A stretch of 64,000 bases of DNA from Micromonospora sp. WMMA1363 (GTDB lineage Bacteria > Actinomycetota > Actinomycetes > Mycobacteriales > Micromonosporaceae), in NCBI RefSeq assembly GCF_030345795.1, contig NZ_JAUALB010000001.1, positions 4,332,001 to 4,396,000 on the forward strand. The letters are read 5' to 3'. A program made the position numbers and the translations under genes. Below are positions 26,232 to 34,980 of this stretch, piece by piece (position 1 is the stretch's first letter; each line of letters opens with the position of its first letter). The notes under the pieces are model-generated. The model was not told where the DNA came from and did no database searches. It saw only the letters and a program-made list of their open reading frames with translations.

Positions 26232-28019
26232 GTGACCGGGAGTCGGGTTGGAGCGGGCGCACCTGACCGGGGTGGCTGGCTTGCCCGTGGCTGGCTGGCG
26301 GACGCGCTGGCTGTGCTGGGCTTCGTTGGGCTCGCGTTCTGGGTGACCGCGCGGCTGTGGCTCGACCCGCGCCAGGGAATCCGGGACAACCGCACCGACC
26401 AGTCGCAGTTCGAGTGGATGATGGCGCATGGCGCGCGGGTGCTGACCGATTTCGTCTATCCGTTCACCTCGGATCGGATGAACGTGCCGGAATCCGTCAA
26501 TTTGATGGCGAATACGTCCGTATTATCCGTATCTCTGCCGATGACGCCGGTCACGGTCCTGGTCGGCCCCCGGACGTCTTTTCTGCTCTTTCTCACCCTC
26601 GGCATGGCCGCCACGGCGACCTCCTGGTATTTCCTGCTGTCCAGGGTGCTGGTCGGGTCGCGCGGACCGGCGTGGCTCGGTGCGGCCTTCTGCGCCTACG
26701 CCCCCGCCATGGTCTCGCACGCCAACGCCCACCCGAACATCGTCAGCCAGTTCGTGGTGCCGTTGATCATCTGGCGTACCCTGCGGCTCGGTGATCCGGG
26801 GCGCTGGCTGCGCAACGGATTGCTGCTCGCACTGGTGATCGTCTGGCAGGCGTTCCTCAACCTGGAGATCCTGCTGATGACCGCGATCGGCCTCGGGGTG
26901 GTCGTGGTCGCGCTCGCCCTCGGCCGGCCCGAACTGCGCCGGCGGGCCCGCTCCTTCCTCGCCGGGTTGGCGGTCGCCGCCGCGGTGGCGCTGGCCGTGC
27001 TGGCGTACCCGCTCTCCGTGCAGTTCTTCGGGCCCGGCGCATACCAGGGGCTGTCCCGCCTCATCCGCGGCTACTCCACCGACCTCGCGTCCTTCGTGGC
27101 GTACTCCCGCGAGTCTCTGGCCGGTGACGAGCGGAGCGCGAAGGGTCTGGCGAAGAACCCCACCGAGGAGAACGCGTTCTTCGGCTGGCCGCTGGTGGTG
27201 CTCTTCGTGGCGCTGGTCTGGTGGCTGCGGCGGGACGCCGTCGTCCGTGGTCTCGCCGTGCTCGCACTGCTCTTCTCGGTACTCTCGCTCGGGCGGGAGA
27301 TCCAGTTCAACGGCCGGGCAACCGGGGTCCCCGCGCCCTGGGCGGTGCTGGAGGAGCTGCCGGTCCTGCACTCCGTGGTGCCGACCCGCTGGACGCTGGC
27401 CGTCACCCCGGTCATCGGACTGCTGCTGGCGTACGGGGCCGAACGCGCCCGTAGGCTCGCCGCCCGATACCCGGACGCCCGGCCGCAGATCCGGTTCGCC
27501 ACCGGCACGGTGCTGGCAATGGCCCTGGTTCCGCTGTTGCCCACCCCGCTGCCGGCGGTCCGGCTCGATCCGACCCCCGCGTTCGTCACCTCCGGTGCCT
27601 GGCGTCCCTACGTGGCGGGCGGGCGCAGCATCGTGACCCTGCCACTCCCGGACACCCACTACGCCGACCCGCTGCGCTGGTCGGCCGAGACTGGGCTGGA
27701 GATGCCGATCGCCCGGGGCTACTTCCTCGGCCCGGACACCCGGCCCGGGAAGCACCGGGTAGCCCTCTTCACCGCGCCGCCCCGTCCGACCAGCGACTTC
27801 TTCGGCGAGATCCGGCGTACCGGAGCGGTGCCGCCGATCACCGCGCGGACGCGGGTGGCAGCCGTGGACGACCTGCGGTACTGGCGGGCCGGAGCGGTCG
27901 TGCTCGGCCCGCACCGGCACGACGACGCGCTGCGCCGCGCGATGACCGAGCTGACCGGGGTCCGGCCGACCCACACAGGCGGGGTCTGGCTCTGGGACGT
28001 GCGCGAACTCACCGGCTGA
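26232..28019 (+). CDS. Polytopic membrane protein, GT-C glycosyltransferase-like
   Basis: 595 residues from GTG 26232. About 10-11 hydrophobic helices to residue 430, then a soluble extracytoplasmic domain (VTLPLPDTHYADPLRWSA, RYWRAGAVVLGPHRHDDAL). The first loop after helix 1 contains DNRTDQSQFEWMM with acidic residues where GT-C enzymes keep the catalytic Asp/Glu. Such proteins use polyprenyl-phosphate sugars for cell-wall glycans or glycoproteins. The upstream divergent methyltransferase start (25,989) shares the 240-base promoter region. Specific substrate unknown. Confidence 0.75.
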   Translation: MTGSRVGAGAPDRGGWLARGWLADALAVLGFVGLAFWVTARLWLDPRQGIRDNRTDQSQFEWMMAHGARVLTDFVYPFTSDRMNVPESVNLMANTSVLSVSLPMTPVTVLVGPRTSFLLFLTLGMAATATSWYFLLSRVLVGSRGPAWLGAAFCAYAPAMVSHANAHPNIVSQFVVPLIIWRTLRLGDPGRWLRNGLLLALVIVWQAFLNLEILLMTAIGLGVVVVALALGRPELRRRARSFLAGLAVAAAVALAVLAYPLSVQFFGPGAYQGLSRLIRGYSTDLASFVAYSRESLAGDERSAKGLAKNPTEENAFFGWPLVVLFVALVWWLRRDAVVRGLAVLALLFSVLSLGREIQFNGRATGVPAPWAVLEELPVLHSVVPTRWTLAVTPVIGLLLAYGAERARRLAARYPDARPQIRFATGTVLAMALVPLLPTPLPAVRLDPTPAFVTSGAWRPYVAGGRSIVTLPLPDTHYADPLRWSAETGLEMPIARGYFLGPDTRPGKHRVALFTAPPRPTSDFFGEIRRTGAVPPITARTRVAAVDDLRYWRAGAVVLGPHRHDDALRRAMTELTGVRPTHTGGVWLWDVRELTG

Positions 28020-28104
28020 CACCCGCCGAGGTGGGGACCGGTACCACCGGTGGTTGAGGTCGGCCCCACCACCGGTGGTTGACGACGGTCAGGTGCTGTC
28101 GCCC

Positions 28105-28905
28105 TCAGGTGTGCCGGACGCAGCAGCCCTGGCAGGTCTTGGGCTGGGGGAGGGTGAACGCCAGGCAGCAGGTGCGGCGTTGCACGGTCGGCTCGCCGGA
28201 CGGGCCGGGGACCAGATCCACCAGGTCCCGCAGGTCGAGTGCCCCGAGCAGGGTGTCGATTGTCGCGACCGACGAGCCGGGCAGACCGTCGGCGGCGCGC
28301 AGGATTCCGTGCGCGATGCCGGAAGCCACCGAACCGAGCAGCGTCCGGGTGCCGATCCGCACCTCGGCCTGGATCGCCGAGATCATCGGGGCGAGGTGGG
28401 CGTCGAGCAGCGACGCCCGGAGCGCGCCGAGCAGCTCCGCCTCACCCGGCACAACCCGTACCTCGGGGAGGCCGGCCAGCGCCAGCGGGTCCGCCGGCAG
28501 GACGGCGACGGTGGTCGACGGGCGCAGGCCCATCGTCGGCAGCGCCCGGTGGTCCTCGAAATGGATCAACGTGTCGGCGGGGTCGAGCAGCGGGACCCGT
28601 CGGGCCGAGGCCCAACCCAGCACCACCGGCAGCGCCGCCCAGTAGCTGTACGACTTCCAGGCGAGCGCGGCGCAGGCGTGCGGGCTGCCACCCCATTGTC
28701 GGCTGGCCGCGCGTAGGAGTTCGGGGAGTCGAGTGCCGTCGAGCAGCCTCGTGGCGGGGTCCCAACCGAACTCGTCGGTCACCAGCAGGCCGGGGGCGAG
28801 CCCGGGCACGTCGTCGGTGCCGAACATCTGCCGCAGGGCAGCGGTGATCGGGGCCAGCGTAGCGGCGGTCAGTCGCCCCGGCATGACCGCTGTCACCTGA
28901 CTCAT
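28105..28905 (-). CDS. FhuF-like (2Fe-2S) ferric siderophore reductase
   Basis: 266 residues. The C-terminus has the FhuF-type cluster motif CC-x10-C-x2-C (CCLAFTLPQPKTCQGCC, near residues 247-263); the N-terminal part is the FhuF/IucA-like domain with CAALAWKSYSYW. FhuF proteins reduce siderophore-bound Fe3+ in the cytoplasm and release iron. A single-gene unit with an iron box 27-44 bases upstream, so repression by IdeR/DtxR in iron-rich conditions is expected. Confidence 0.88.
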   Translation of the reverse strand: MSQVTAVMPGRLTAATLAPITAALRQMFGTDDVPGLAPGLLVTDEFGWDPATRLLDGTRLPELLRAASRQWGGSPHACAALAWKSYSYWAALPVVLGWASARRVPLLDPADTLIHFEDHRALPTMGLRPSTTVAVLPADPLALAGLPEVRVVPGEAELLGALRASLLDAHLAPMISAIQAEVRIGTRTLLGSVASGIAHGILRAADGLPGSSVATIDTLLGALDLRDLVDLVPGPSGEPTVQRRTCCLAFTLPQPKTCQGCCVRHT

Positions 28906-28931
28906 CCCCCGTTCGAAGCGTCCACCGCTGA

Positions 28932-28949
28932 GCTAAGGCTAGCCTAACC
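28932..28949 (-). promoter_or_regulatory. Iron box (IdeR/DmdR-type operator)
   Basis: On the minus strand GGTTAGGCTAGCCTTAG, matching the actinobacterial consensus TTAGGTTAGGCTAACCTAA at most positions and centred on the palindrome GGCTAGCC. It lies just upstream of the FhuF-like gene. Confidence 0.85.
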
Positions 28950-29177
28950 GTAGAGCTTGAGTTGAGGAAAGGCTCGCCTGGGCGGGAGGGGTGACCCGGA
29001 TCGCCCCGTCGGTCCGCTCGCGCCCCGGGCGTACTACCCGTCGTTCAGCTCGGGAAACGGCGGCCAGAGTATCGACACATGTCGCTGATACGTCAAGCCT
29101 CGTGTCGACAAGACGGCAGTTATGTACATGACCGACGGCGAAACGTGAAACTGAATACCCCGGCCACGAGGAAGCTG

Positions 29178-30719
29178 ATGACGACCTCACCGCTCGATCG
29201 GGCTGCCGACTCATTCGCCGCCGAACTCGCCCGCTACCGGACCGGGCGGGGACTGTCCAAGAAACAGCTCGCGACGCTGATGGGGTTCGACCCGTCGTAC
29301 GTCAGCCACGTCGAGGGGCGGCGACACCGCCCCACCGAGGACTTCGCCCGGCGCGCGGAGGCCGTCCTGGAGGCCAGCGGAGCGATCTGGCAGCGCTTCC
29401 GGGAGTACGACGAACTGCGGCACGCCCGCGGCGACAAAGCCCACCATCGGGAACCGCATGCCCCGGGGCAATGGCTCCCGCCCGGAACCGGACTCATCGT
29501 CGAGCGGGAACAGGCCACGCTCTCATACACCGACGAGGCGTACACGTGTGTGATCCGGCGAGAGTTGTACAACGCGGGTACCGAGCCGGTTACCCGCTAC
29601 CTGGTGCGGGTGGCCGTCGACCGCTACCCGACCGACCCCGGCCGCTCCAACCGGCACCACCGGGAACACCCGCTCACCTTCGGCGAGTTGCAACTGCGGG
29701 CGTACCGGCTGGACGGCGACGAGCGCGAGGCCATGCACTGGCGGGCCAAGCACGACCGGGACGCGTTCAAGGAGATCTGGCTGCTCTTCGAGAACTCCGA
29801 CCGCCGCTTCCCCCTCTACCCGGGCGACCGGGCCACCATCGAGTACGCCTACCACGTCGGGGCGGACAAGTGGGGCCCCTGGTTCCAGCGCGCCGTCCGG
29901 GTACCCACCCGGCACCTGGCCGTACGCCTGGACCTGCCAGCGGCACTCGACCCGCAGGTCTGGGGCGCGGAGACCTCGCTCTCGGCGGAGGAGGGCCCGC
30001 TGCGCACCCCGGTGGCCCAGCACGCGGAGGGCGACCGGGCGATCTTCGACTGGGCGACCGACGCCCCGCCGCTGAACGCCCGCTACCGGATGCAGTGGCG
30101 GTTCCGGGCCCGGCCCGAGGGCGAGTCGGAGGATCCCGGCCGGGTCCGCCCCAGCGACCGGATGCGCGGCCTCGGCATCGTCCAGCGCGGTGACGACCTG
30201 CTGCGCCGACCCACCCAACCGTTCGACCTACCGCACGAGGAGCAGGTGGCCCGGGACACGGTCGACCGGATGACCGCGACACTGCTCCGCCTGGACGAGC
30301 TGCACCCGTTCGGCAAGGGGGTCGGCATCGCCGCCCCGCAACTCGGCATCGCGCGGGCCGCCGCCGTGGTTCGGCCCCCGGACCGAGACGCCGAACCGGT
30401 GGTCCTACTCAACCCCCGGGTGGTCGACGAGTCACTCGACGTTGACGAACAGTACGAGGGATGCCTCTCCTTCTTCGACCACCGCGGCCTGGTGCCCCGC
30501 CCGCTGCGCATCGACGTCGAACATGCCCATGTCGACGGCGGCCGGATCATCACCTCGTTCGAGTACGGCATGGCGCGCCTCGTGGCACACGAGATCGACC
30601 ACCTTGAGGGGCACCTCTACGTTGACCGGATGGCACCAGGCACGCCCCTGGTGCCGGTCGAGGAGTATCACCACTCCGGGTTGCCCTGGCGCTACCGACA
30701 CCCGTCGGCCGGGGCCTGA
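29178..30719 (+). CDS. XRE regulator fused to peptide deformylase
   Basis: 513 residues from ATG 29178, which follows GAGGAAG; the upstream ATG 29079 lacks a site. Residues about 10-75 are a Cro/XRE helix-turn-helix (LARYRTGRGLSKKQLATLMG, PSYVSHVEGRRHRP). Residues 110-330 are a beta-rich domain of the kind seen in some actinobacterial XRE proteins. Residues 350-505 are a peptide deformylase with all three motifs: GVGIAAPQLG (about 380), EGCLSF (Cys ligand, about 427) and HEIDHLEG (His ligands and Glu, about 471). Deformylases remove formyl from fMet; the fusion suggests either a regulator or a specialised deformylase. Confidence 0.9.
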   Translation: MTTSPLDRAADSFAAELARYRTGRGLSKKQLATLMGFDPSYVSHVEGRRHRPTEDFARRAEAVLEASGAIWQRFREYDELRHARGDKAHHREPHAPGQWLPPGTGLIVEREQATLSYTDEAYTCVIRRELYNAGTEPVTRYLVRVAVDRYPTDPGRSNRHHREHPLTFGELQLRAYRLDGDEREAMHWRAKHDRDAFKEIWLLFENSDRRFPLYPGDRATIEYAYHVGADKWGPWFQRAVRVPTRHLAVRLDLPAALDPQVWGAETSLSAEEGPLRTPVAQHAEGDRAIFDWATDAPPLNARYRMQWRFRARPEGESEDPGRVRPSDRMRGLGIVQRGDDLLRRPTQPFDLPHEEQVARDTVDRMTATLLRLDELHPFGKGVGIAAPQLGIARAAAVVRPPDRDAEPVVLLNPRVVDESLDVDEQYEGCLSFFDHRGLVPRPLRIDVEHAHVDGGRIITSFEYGMARLVAHEIDHLEGHLYVDRMAPGTPLVPVEEYHHSGLPWRYRHPSAGA

Positions 30720-30729
30720 CTCCGGCGGA

Positions 30730-30850
30730 ACGACCACGTCCGCCCGGGTGGGAAGGACGGCCGGGCGGACGTGGTCGTGCGGGGCGGTGCCGGTCCGCCC
30801 GTTCGGGGGACCGGGGCGCGTGCCTGAGCGGGCCACGGCACGCGCCCCGG
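30730..30850. terminator. Two strong hairpins between convergent genes
   Basis: ACGACCACGTCCGCCCGG (30,730) pairs with its complement ending at 30,778, and CCGGGGCGCGTGCC (30,811) pairs with GGCACGCGCCCCGG (ending 30,850). Each serves one side of the convergent pair. Confidence 0.85.
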
Positions 30851-30908
30851 TCTTGGGGGAGGAACGCTCATCGGGTCGAGAGAGGCGTCAGGCGCCCCCA
30901 GCCGGGGC

Positions 30909-32027
30909 CTATAGCTCGCCGAAGGTGTCGTACCGGGTGCGCTCCGGCGGCACCTCGTCCTCGGCGAGGACGCGGAGGGCGGCCCGGACCATCAGCGCCG
31001 AACCGGATACGTAACAGTCGTGCGTCGTCCACGGGCCGTACCGGCCGACCACTTCAGGAATGGCGCCCAGCTCGCCGTCGAAGTCCTCGTCCTCGCTGCA
31101 CGCCGGGGTCACCGACAGCCACGGGTGCGCGGTGACCAACTCCCGGAGGCCAGCGAGGCCGTACAGGTCGTCCCGGGTGCGGGCCCCGTAAAACACGTGT
31201 ACCCAGCGGGTTCGGTTGTAGCTCGCCAACTCCTCCACGAGGGCCTTGACCGGGGCCAGCCCGACCCCGCCGGCGACGCACAGGATGTCCCGGTCGGACG
31301 CCCGGTCCAGCGTCATCGATCCCATCGGCGCCGCCACCCGCAGCAGATCGCCCCGCTTCACCCGGCGTACCAGCGCGCCGGAGACCCACCCCGCGCCCGG
31401 CGGCGTCCGGACATGGAACTCCAACACGTTGTCGTCGTTCGGGGCGTTCGCCACCGAGTAGGTGCGCCACACGCGAGGGTGATACCGCGGCACCTCGACG
31501 CTGACGTACTGGCCCGCCTTCCACCGCAGTGGATGCTGTAACGCGCGCACGGTCAGCACCGCGGTGTCCGAGCCGTACCGCTCATGGGTGAGCACCTCGG
31601 CGTGCCAGAACGGCGGGTCGTCGTCCGCGGCCGCTCCGGCGATCATCTTCGCCGAGATCGCCGCGTACGCGTCCCGCCAGGCCTGGTCGAACTCCAGGTT
31701 CCAGCCGTCGCCGGCGGTGCTGCGCAGCGCGTCCAGCAGCGCGACGCCCATCGTCGCGTAGTGCGACGGATCGACGTGGTACTTCCGATGGTCCCGGCCC
31801 AGCGACCGGAGGTACTCGTCGAAGCTTTCCGGGTCGTCCACGGTGTGAATGGCGGTGATGATCGCTTCCAGCAGACGGTCGCCCTGACCGGTCATCTGCA
31901 CCGGGAAGAGCGGGCGTAACGCGGGGTCGAGCAGGAACAGCCGGGCGTAGAAGTGTCCGCTCAGCCGGTCCCGGTGCTCCTCGACCAGGGTCCAGCTCTC
32001 CTTCAGCAGCCGCGCGACGTGGTCCAC
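30909..32027 (-). CDS. Globin-domain FAD/NAD oxidoreductase (flavohemoglobin-like)
   Basis: 372 residues from GTG 32027 with AAGGAGA upstream. Globin domain about 1-135 (LLKESWTLVEEH, LFPVQM, and YHVDPSHYATMG where a His is the proximal haem ligand). FAD domain about 150-255 (HPLRWKAGQYVSVEVP, RTYSVANAP, the RxYS flavin motif). NAD domain about 265-372 (CVAGGVGLAPVKALVEEL, VFYGARTRDDLY, CYVSGSALMV). Expected to detoxify NO or reduce O2 with NADH. Likely haem-iron-dependent like its neighbour, with no box seen. Confidence 0.92.
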   Translation of the reverse strand: MDHVARLLKESWTLVEEHRDRLSGHFYARLFLLDPALRPLFPVQMTGQGDRLLEAIITAIHTVDDPESFDEYLRSLGRDHRKYHVDPSHYATMGVALLDALRSTAGDGWNLEFDQAWRDAYAAISAKMIAGAAADDDPPFWHAEVLTHERYGSDTAVLTVRALQHPLRWKAGQYVSVEVPRYHPRVWRTYSVANAPNDDNVLEFHVRTPPGAGWVSGALVRRVKRGDLLRVAAPMGSMTLDRASDRDILCVAGGVGLAPVKALVEELASYNRTRWVHVFYGARTRDDLYGLAGLRELVTAHPWLSVTPACSEDEDFDGELGAIPEVVGRYGPWTTHDCYVSGSALMVRAALRVLAEDEVPPERTRYDTFGEL

Positions 32028-32170
32028 GGGAGCGTCTCCTTCTCCTGGGGGATCGGGCAGCCATAGAATGTCCACGGAGCGTGGGCACCGGTCGCACAGA
32101 ATGTGCGATCAGGTCGTGAGGTCTGCTCGGCGCCGCCTCGTCCGGCGGGCAGGTCAGGCACAGTGGTGCG

Positions 32171-32941
32171 GTGACAATCGAGCTCGGCCGCACGGCGACC
32201 CGCCGGACCCTCGGCACCGAGACACTGCTGGTACTCGGGCTGTCCCTTGGCCAGTCCGCCGTCTACGCGCTGGTGTCGATCGTTGCCAAGCTCACCGCCG
32301 ACGGGCCGCTGTCTGCGCAGACCGCCGCGTTGAACACCTCCCGAAACGCGCGGCCCTACCTCGACCTCACGTATCAGCTGCTCGGCATTGTCTTCGCCCT
32401 GCTACCGGTGCTGCTCGCCCTGCACCTGCTCGCACGGGATCCCGGCGAACCGGCTCGGAGCATCGGCCTGGACGTCCGGCGGCCTGGCCAGGATCTGGTG
32501 CGGGGCGCCGGTCTGGCCGCGCTGATCGGGCTGCCCGGTCTGGCCCTGTTCTGGGCGGCGGCGCAGCTCGGCGTCAACGCAACCTTGGTGCCCGCCGGGC
32601 TGCCCGACCTGTGGTGGACGGTCCCGGTGCTGGTCCTCGCCGCCGGCCAAAACGCCGTGCTGGAGGAGGTGATCGTGGTGGGGTACCTGATCACCCGACT
32701 GCGGCAGCTCCAGTGGCGACTCGGCGCGGTCATCGCCACCAGTGCGCTGCTGCGGGGCTCGTACCACCTCTACCAGGGGTTCGGCGCCTTCGTCGGCAAC
32801 GCTGTCATGGGCGTCGTGTTCAGCCTGTTCTACCTGCGGACCCGCCGGGTAATGCCGCTGGTGGTGGCGCACACCCTGCTCGACATCGTGGCCTTCGTCG
32901 GCTACGCCCTGCTTCCGAAGGATTGGTTCGACTGGCTTTGA
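32171..32941 (+). CDS. CPBP-family intramembrane glutamic endopeptidase
   Basis: 256 residues, GTG start. About seven helices. The CAAX/CPBP motif set is present: NAVLEEVIVVGYL (EE), RGSYHLYQGFGAF (His) and VVAHTLLDIVAF (His, Asp). The family includes CAAX proteases and bacterial proteins in peptide maturation or immunity; the role here is unknown. Confidence 0.92.
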   Translation: MTIELGRTATRRTLGTETLLVLGLSLGQSAVYALVSIVAKLTADGPLSAQTAALNTSRNARPYLDLTYQLLGIVFALLPVLLALHLLARDPGEPARSIGLDVRRPGQDLVRGAGLAALIGLPGLALFWAAAQLGVNATLVPAGLPDLWWTVPVLVLAAGQNAVLEEVIVVGYLITRLRQLQWRLGAVIATSALLRGSYHLYQGFGAFVGNAVMGVVFSLFYLRTRRVMPLVVAHTLLDIVAFVGYALLPKDWFDWL

Positions 32942-33045
32942 CGAGGTTCCGAAGTGGTCGGTCCCGGCCGCGGCGGACATCGCGATCCCGCCCCTTGGTC
33001 GCGGCCGACTGCTGCCGCGTCGTCGCCCGCGACGACGAGTGGATC

Positions 33046-34596
33046 TCAGTCGGGTCGGTCGGCGCGCGCCGACCGATAGGTTCCGATGGCGCGTGTCGCG
33101 AGGCGTTCGGTTGCCGCGGAGTCGCCGGCCGCAGCCGCCAACGCCGCCGCGCCGGGCAGTAGCCGGGACACCAGTCGAAGTGCCAGCCAGCCGCTCGCCT
33201 GGGCCGCGAGCGGCGCGGCCAGCCGCCACGCCGCCTCGACCGCGCGGGGCCACGGCGCCTCGCCCGGACCATCCGCGGCCCTGGCCGCGTGCAATGCCGA
33301 CCGGGCGGTTTCCACATCCGGGTGTACCTGGGTGAGAACCAGCAACTCCACCGTCCGGTCTGGGTGCGCCGGATCGTGGTCGTACGCCGCCGCCAGGTGC
33401 AGCACGAGGCTCGCCTGGGTCCACAGCACCGCCGCCAGTTCCGCCACCGGCGCGAGCAGACCGGCCAGCGCCGCGGCGGCCCCGCCCGCCCCGGCCTGTC
33501 GCACGTGCCGTCGGGTGGCGAGCCGGGCCAGCCCGTCACCGCCCACCCCCGGGTACGTTGACCGCAGCCGGTCGCCCCAGTCCCGCGCCCGCGGCCCGAT
33601 TACCTCAACGGCGGCCAGGGCCAGCAGTTCCGGCGCGTACCCCGGGTGGTCGAGCATCCGGCGAACGGCTACACCGGGGGTACCCGTCGCGGCGTCGGTC
33701 TCCGCCCAGCCGACCGGTGCCCGCCCGGCCGCGGTGTCTTTCCCGTCCGTGGTTGGCCGGGTGGTCTCGGCCCGGGGCATAGTCGCCGGGGTAGCTGGGG
33801 TGACCGCCTCGGTTGCGGTTGTGGTTGGGCCGACGGCGGGGGTGGTCGACCTGGTGGTGGTCGCCTCGGCAGTGACCTTCCGGGCACGGTCGGAACCGGC
33901 CTCGGCCGTGGCCCTCGCACCGCCCGCCCGCTTGGCGCCCGTCCGGGTGGCGGCCGGCTGGTCGGCGGTGGGTGGACTCCCCTCGGCGCCGTCCGCGAGC
34001 TCCGGGCCGTTTCGAGAGGGACGGCGGGCTGGGGCCTTCTTCGCCGTCGTCCGCTTCGCCCGTGGTGCCGCTTTGGCTCCGGGATCGGAGGCAGCCTTCG
34101 TCCCGGCGGCCCGGCCGGACCGGCGGCTGCCCGTGCCGTCGGTCGCCTCAATCGCGGCGCCCTCGCGTGGCGCCGCTGCCGCGGACGGCGGATCGGCCGG
34201 ATCGGTGGGTGGCGCCGGCTCGGGCTGGCGGGGCGGAACCCGCACTGCCAGGCCGGGCTTTCGGGACGCGGTCGCGGGTCTTGGTGTCGCGCGGTCGAGC
34301 TGCGACGCCAGGTCAGCCGACGGTGCCGGCTCCGGCTGCCGAGTGGCCGGCTCGGCCGAGGGCCGGTCGGACTCCTGCGCCGATGCCGGCTGCCGTGGTG
34401 CCGGCGGCTGATGTGCGGGTGGCTGGAAGAGCACCGACGGTGCCGCCTTCGTTCGCTTCGTCCGTTTCGTTTCCATCTCACCCTCAGCTCCGGACCCAGC
34501 CGGAGTGGGCGGTGGGGTGAACGTCGCCCTCGGAGAGCGACGCCGTTTCTCGGTCGGCTCTCGGCGTGACGACTCGCTCGACGGCTGCTCGTGCAT
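33046..34596 (-). CDS. EcsC-like protein with long disordered basic N-terminus
   Basis: 516 residues. Residues 1 to about 290 are Ala/Pro/Thr/Lys/Arg-rich without predicted fold (TTAKKAPARRPSRNG resembles histone-H1-like tails). From about residue 295 the sequence becomes an EcsC-like helical domain: RRMLDHPGYAPELLALAAVE, LRSTYPGVGGDGLARLA, VLWTQASLVLHLAAAYDHDP, HPDRTVELLVLTQVH. EcsC proteins associate with membranes or secretion. The opposite strand is also open, but only this strand shows a folded conserved domain. Confidence 0.75.
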   Translation of the reverse strand: MHEQPSSESSRREPTEKRRRSPRATFTPPPTPAGSGAEGEMETKRTKRTKAAPSVLFQPPAHQPPAPRQPASAQESDRPSAEPATRQPEPAPSADLASQLDRATPRPATASRKPGLAVRVPPRQPEPAPPTDPADPPSAAAAPREGAAIEATDGTGSRRSGRAAGTKAASDPGAKAAPRAKRTTAKKAPARRPSRNGPELADGAEGSPPTADQPAATRTGAKRAGGARATAEAGSDRARKVTAEATTTRSTTPAVGPTTTATEAVTPATPATMPRAETTRPTTDGKDTAAGRAPVGWAETDAATGTPGVAVRRMLDHPGYAPELLALAAVEVIGPRARDWGDRLRSTYPGVGGDGLARLATRRHVRQAGAGGAAAALAGLLAPVAELAAVLWTQASLVLHLAAAYDHDPAHPDRTVELLVLTQVHPDVETARSALHAARAADGPGEAPWPRAVEAAWRLAAPLAAQASGWLALRLVSRLLPGAAALAAAAGDSAATERLATRAIGTYRSARADRPD

Positions 34597-34742
34597 ATCG
34601 ATGCAGCGTAGCCGCGATCACGTCTCGGCACAGCGGGGAAGCTCGTGAGCCTTGCGCCCAGCTCGGGCGTCAGGGTAAGTCGCTTTGCTCCCGGTGGGTG
34701 GCGGCCTGTATCCTCAGGCGCGGCGGCCCGCAAGGGTCACCG

Positions 34743-34833
34743 GGAGACTTCGCCTAGTCTGGTCTATGGCGCCGCACTGCTAATGCGGTTGGGGTTTTAA
34801 AGCCCCTCCCGGGTTCGAATCCCGGAGTCTCCG
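34743..34833 (+). tRNA. tRNA-Ser (GCU anticodon)
   Basis: GGAGACT pairs with AGTCTCC (34,826-34,832), discriminator G. Anticodon stem GCACTGCTAATGC gives GCT. Long class II variable arm and T arm CCGGGTTCGAATCCCGG. CCA is not encoded. Confidence 0.95.
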
Positions 34834-34868
34834 CGCGAAAGTCGGTCGTGTAGGCTGACTGAGCACCA

Positions 34869-34944
34869 GCGCCCGTAGCTCAACGGATAGAGCATCTGAC
34901 TACGGATCAGAAGGTTAGGGGTTCGAGTCCCTTCGGGCGCGCCA
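34869..34944 (+). tRNA. tRNA-Arg (ACG anticodon), prophage attachment side
   Basis: GCGCCCG pairs with CGGGCGC (34,934-34,940); the loop CTACGGA gives ACG; the T arm is GGGGTTCGAGTCCCT and the CCA is encoded (34,942-34,944). A short CCCCT/AGGGG hairpin (34,955-34,968) separates it from the convergent integrase gene. The adjacency makes its 3' end the likely left attachment site. Confidence 0.95.
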
Positions 34945-34980
34945 CCCAAAAGAGCCCCTGACCAGGGGTTTCTGACGACT

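Noticed and set aside
33086..34411. Long plus-strand open frame opposite the EcsC-like gene
   Set aside because: Low-complexity Ala/Ser/Val sequence; the minus strand has the folded EcsC-like domain and a plausible start.
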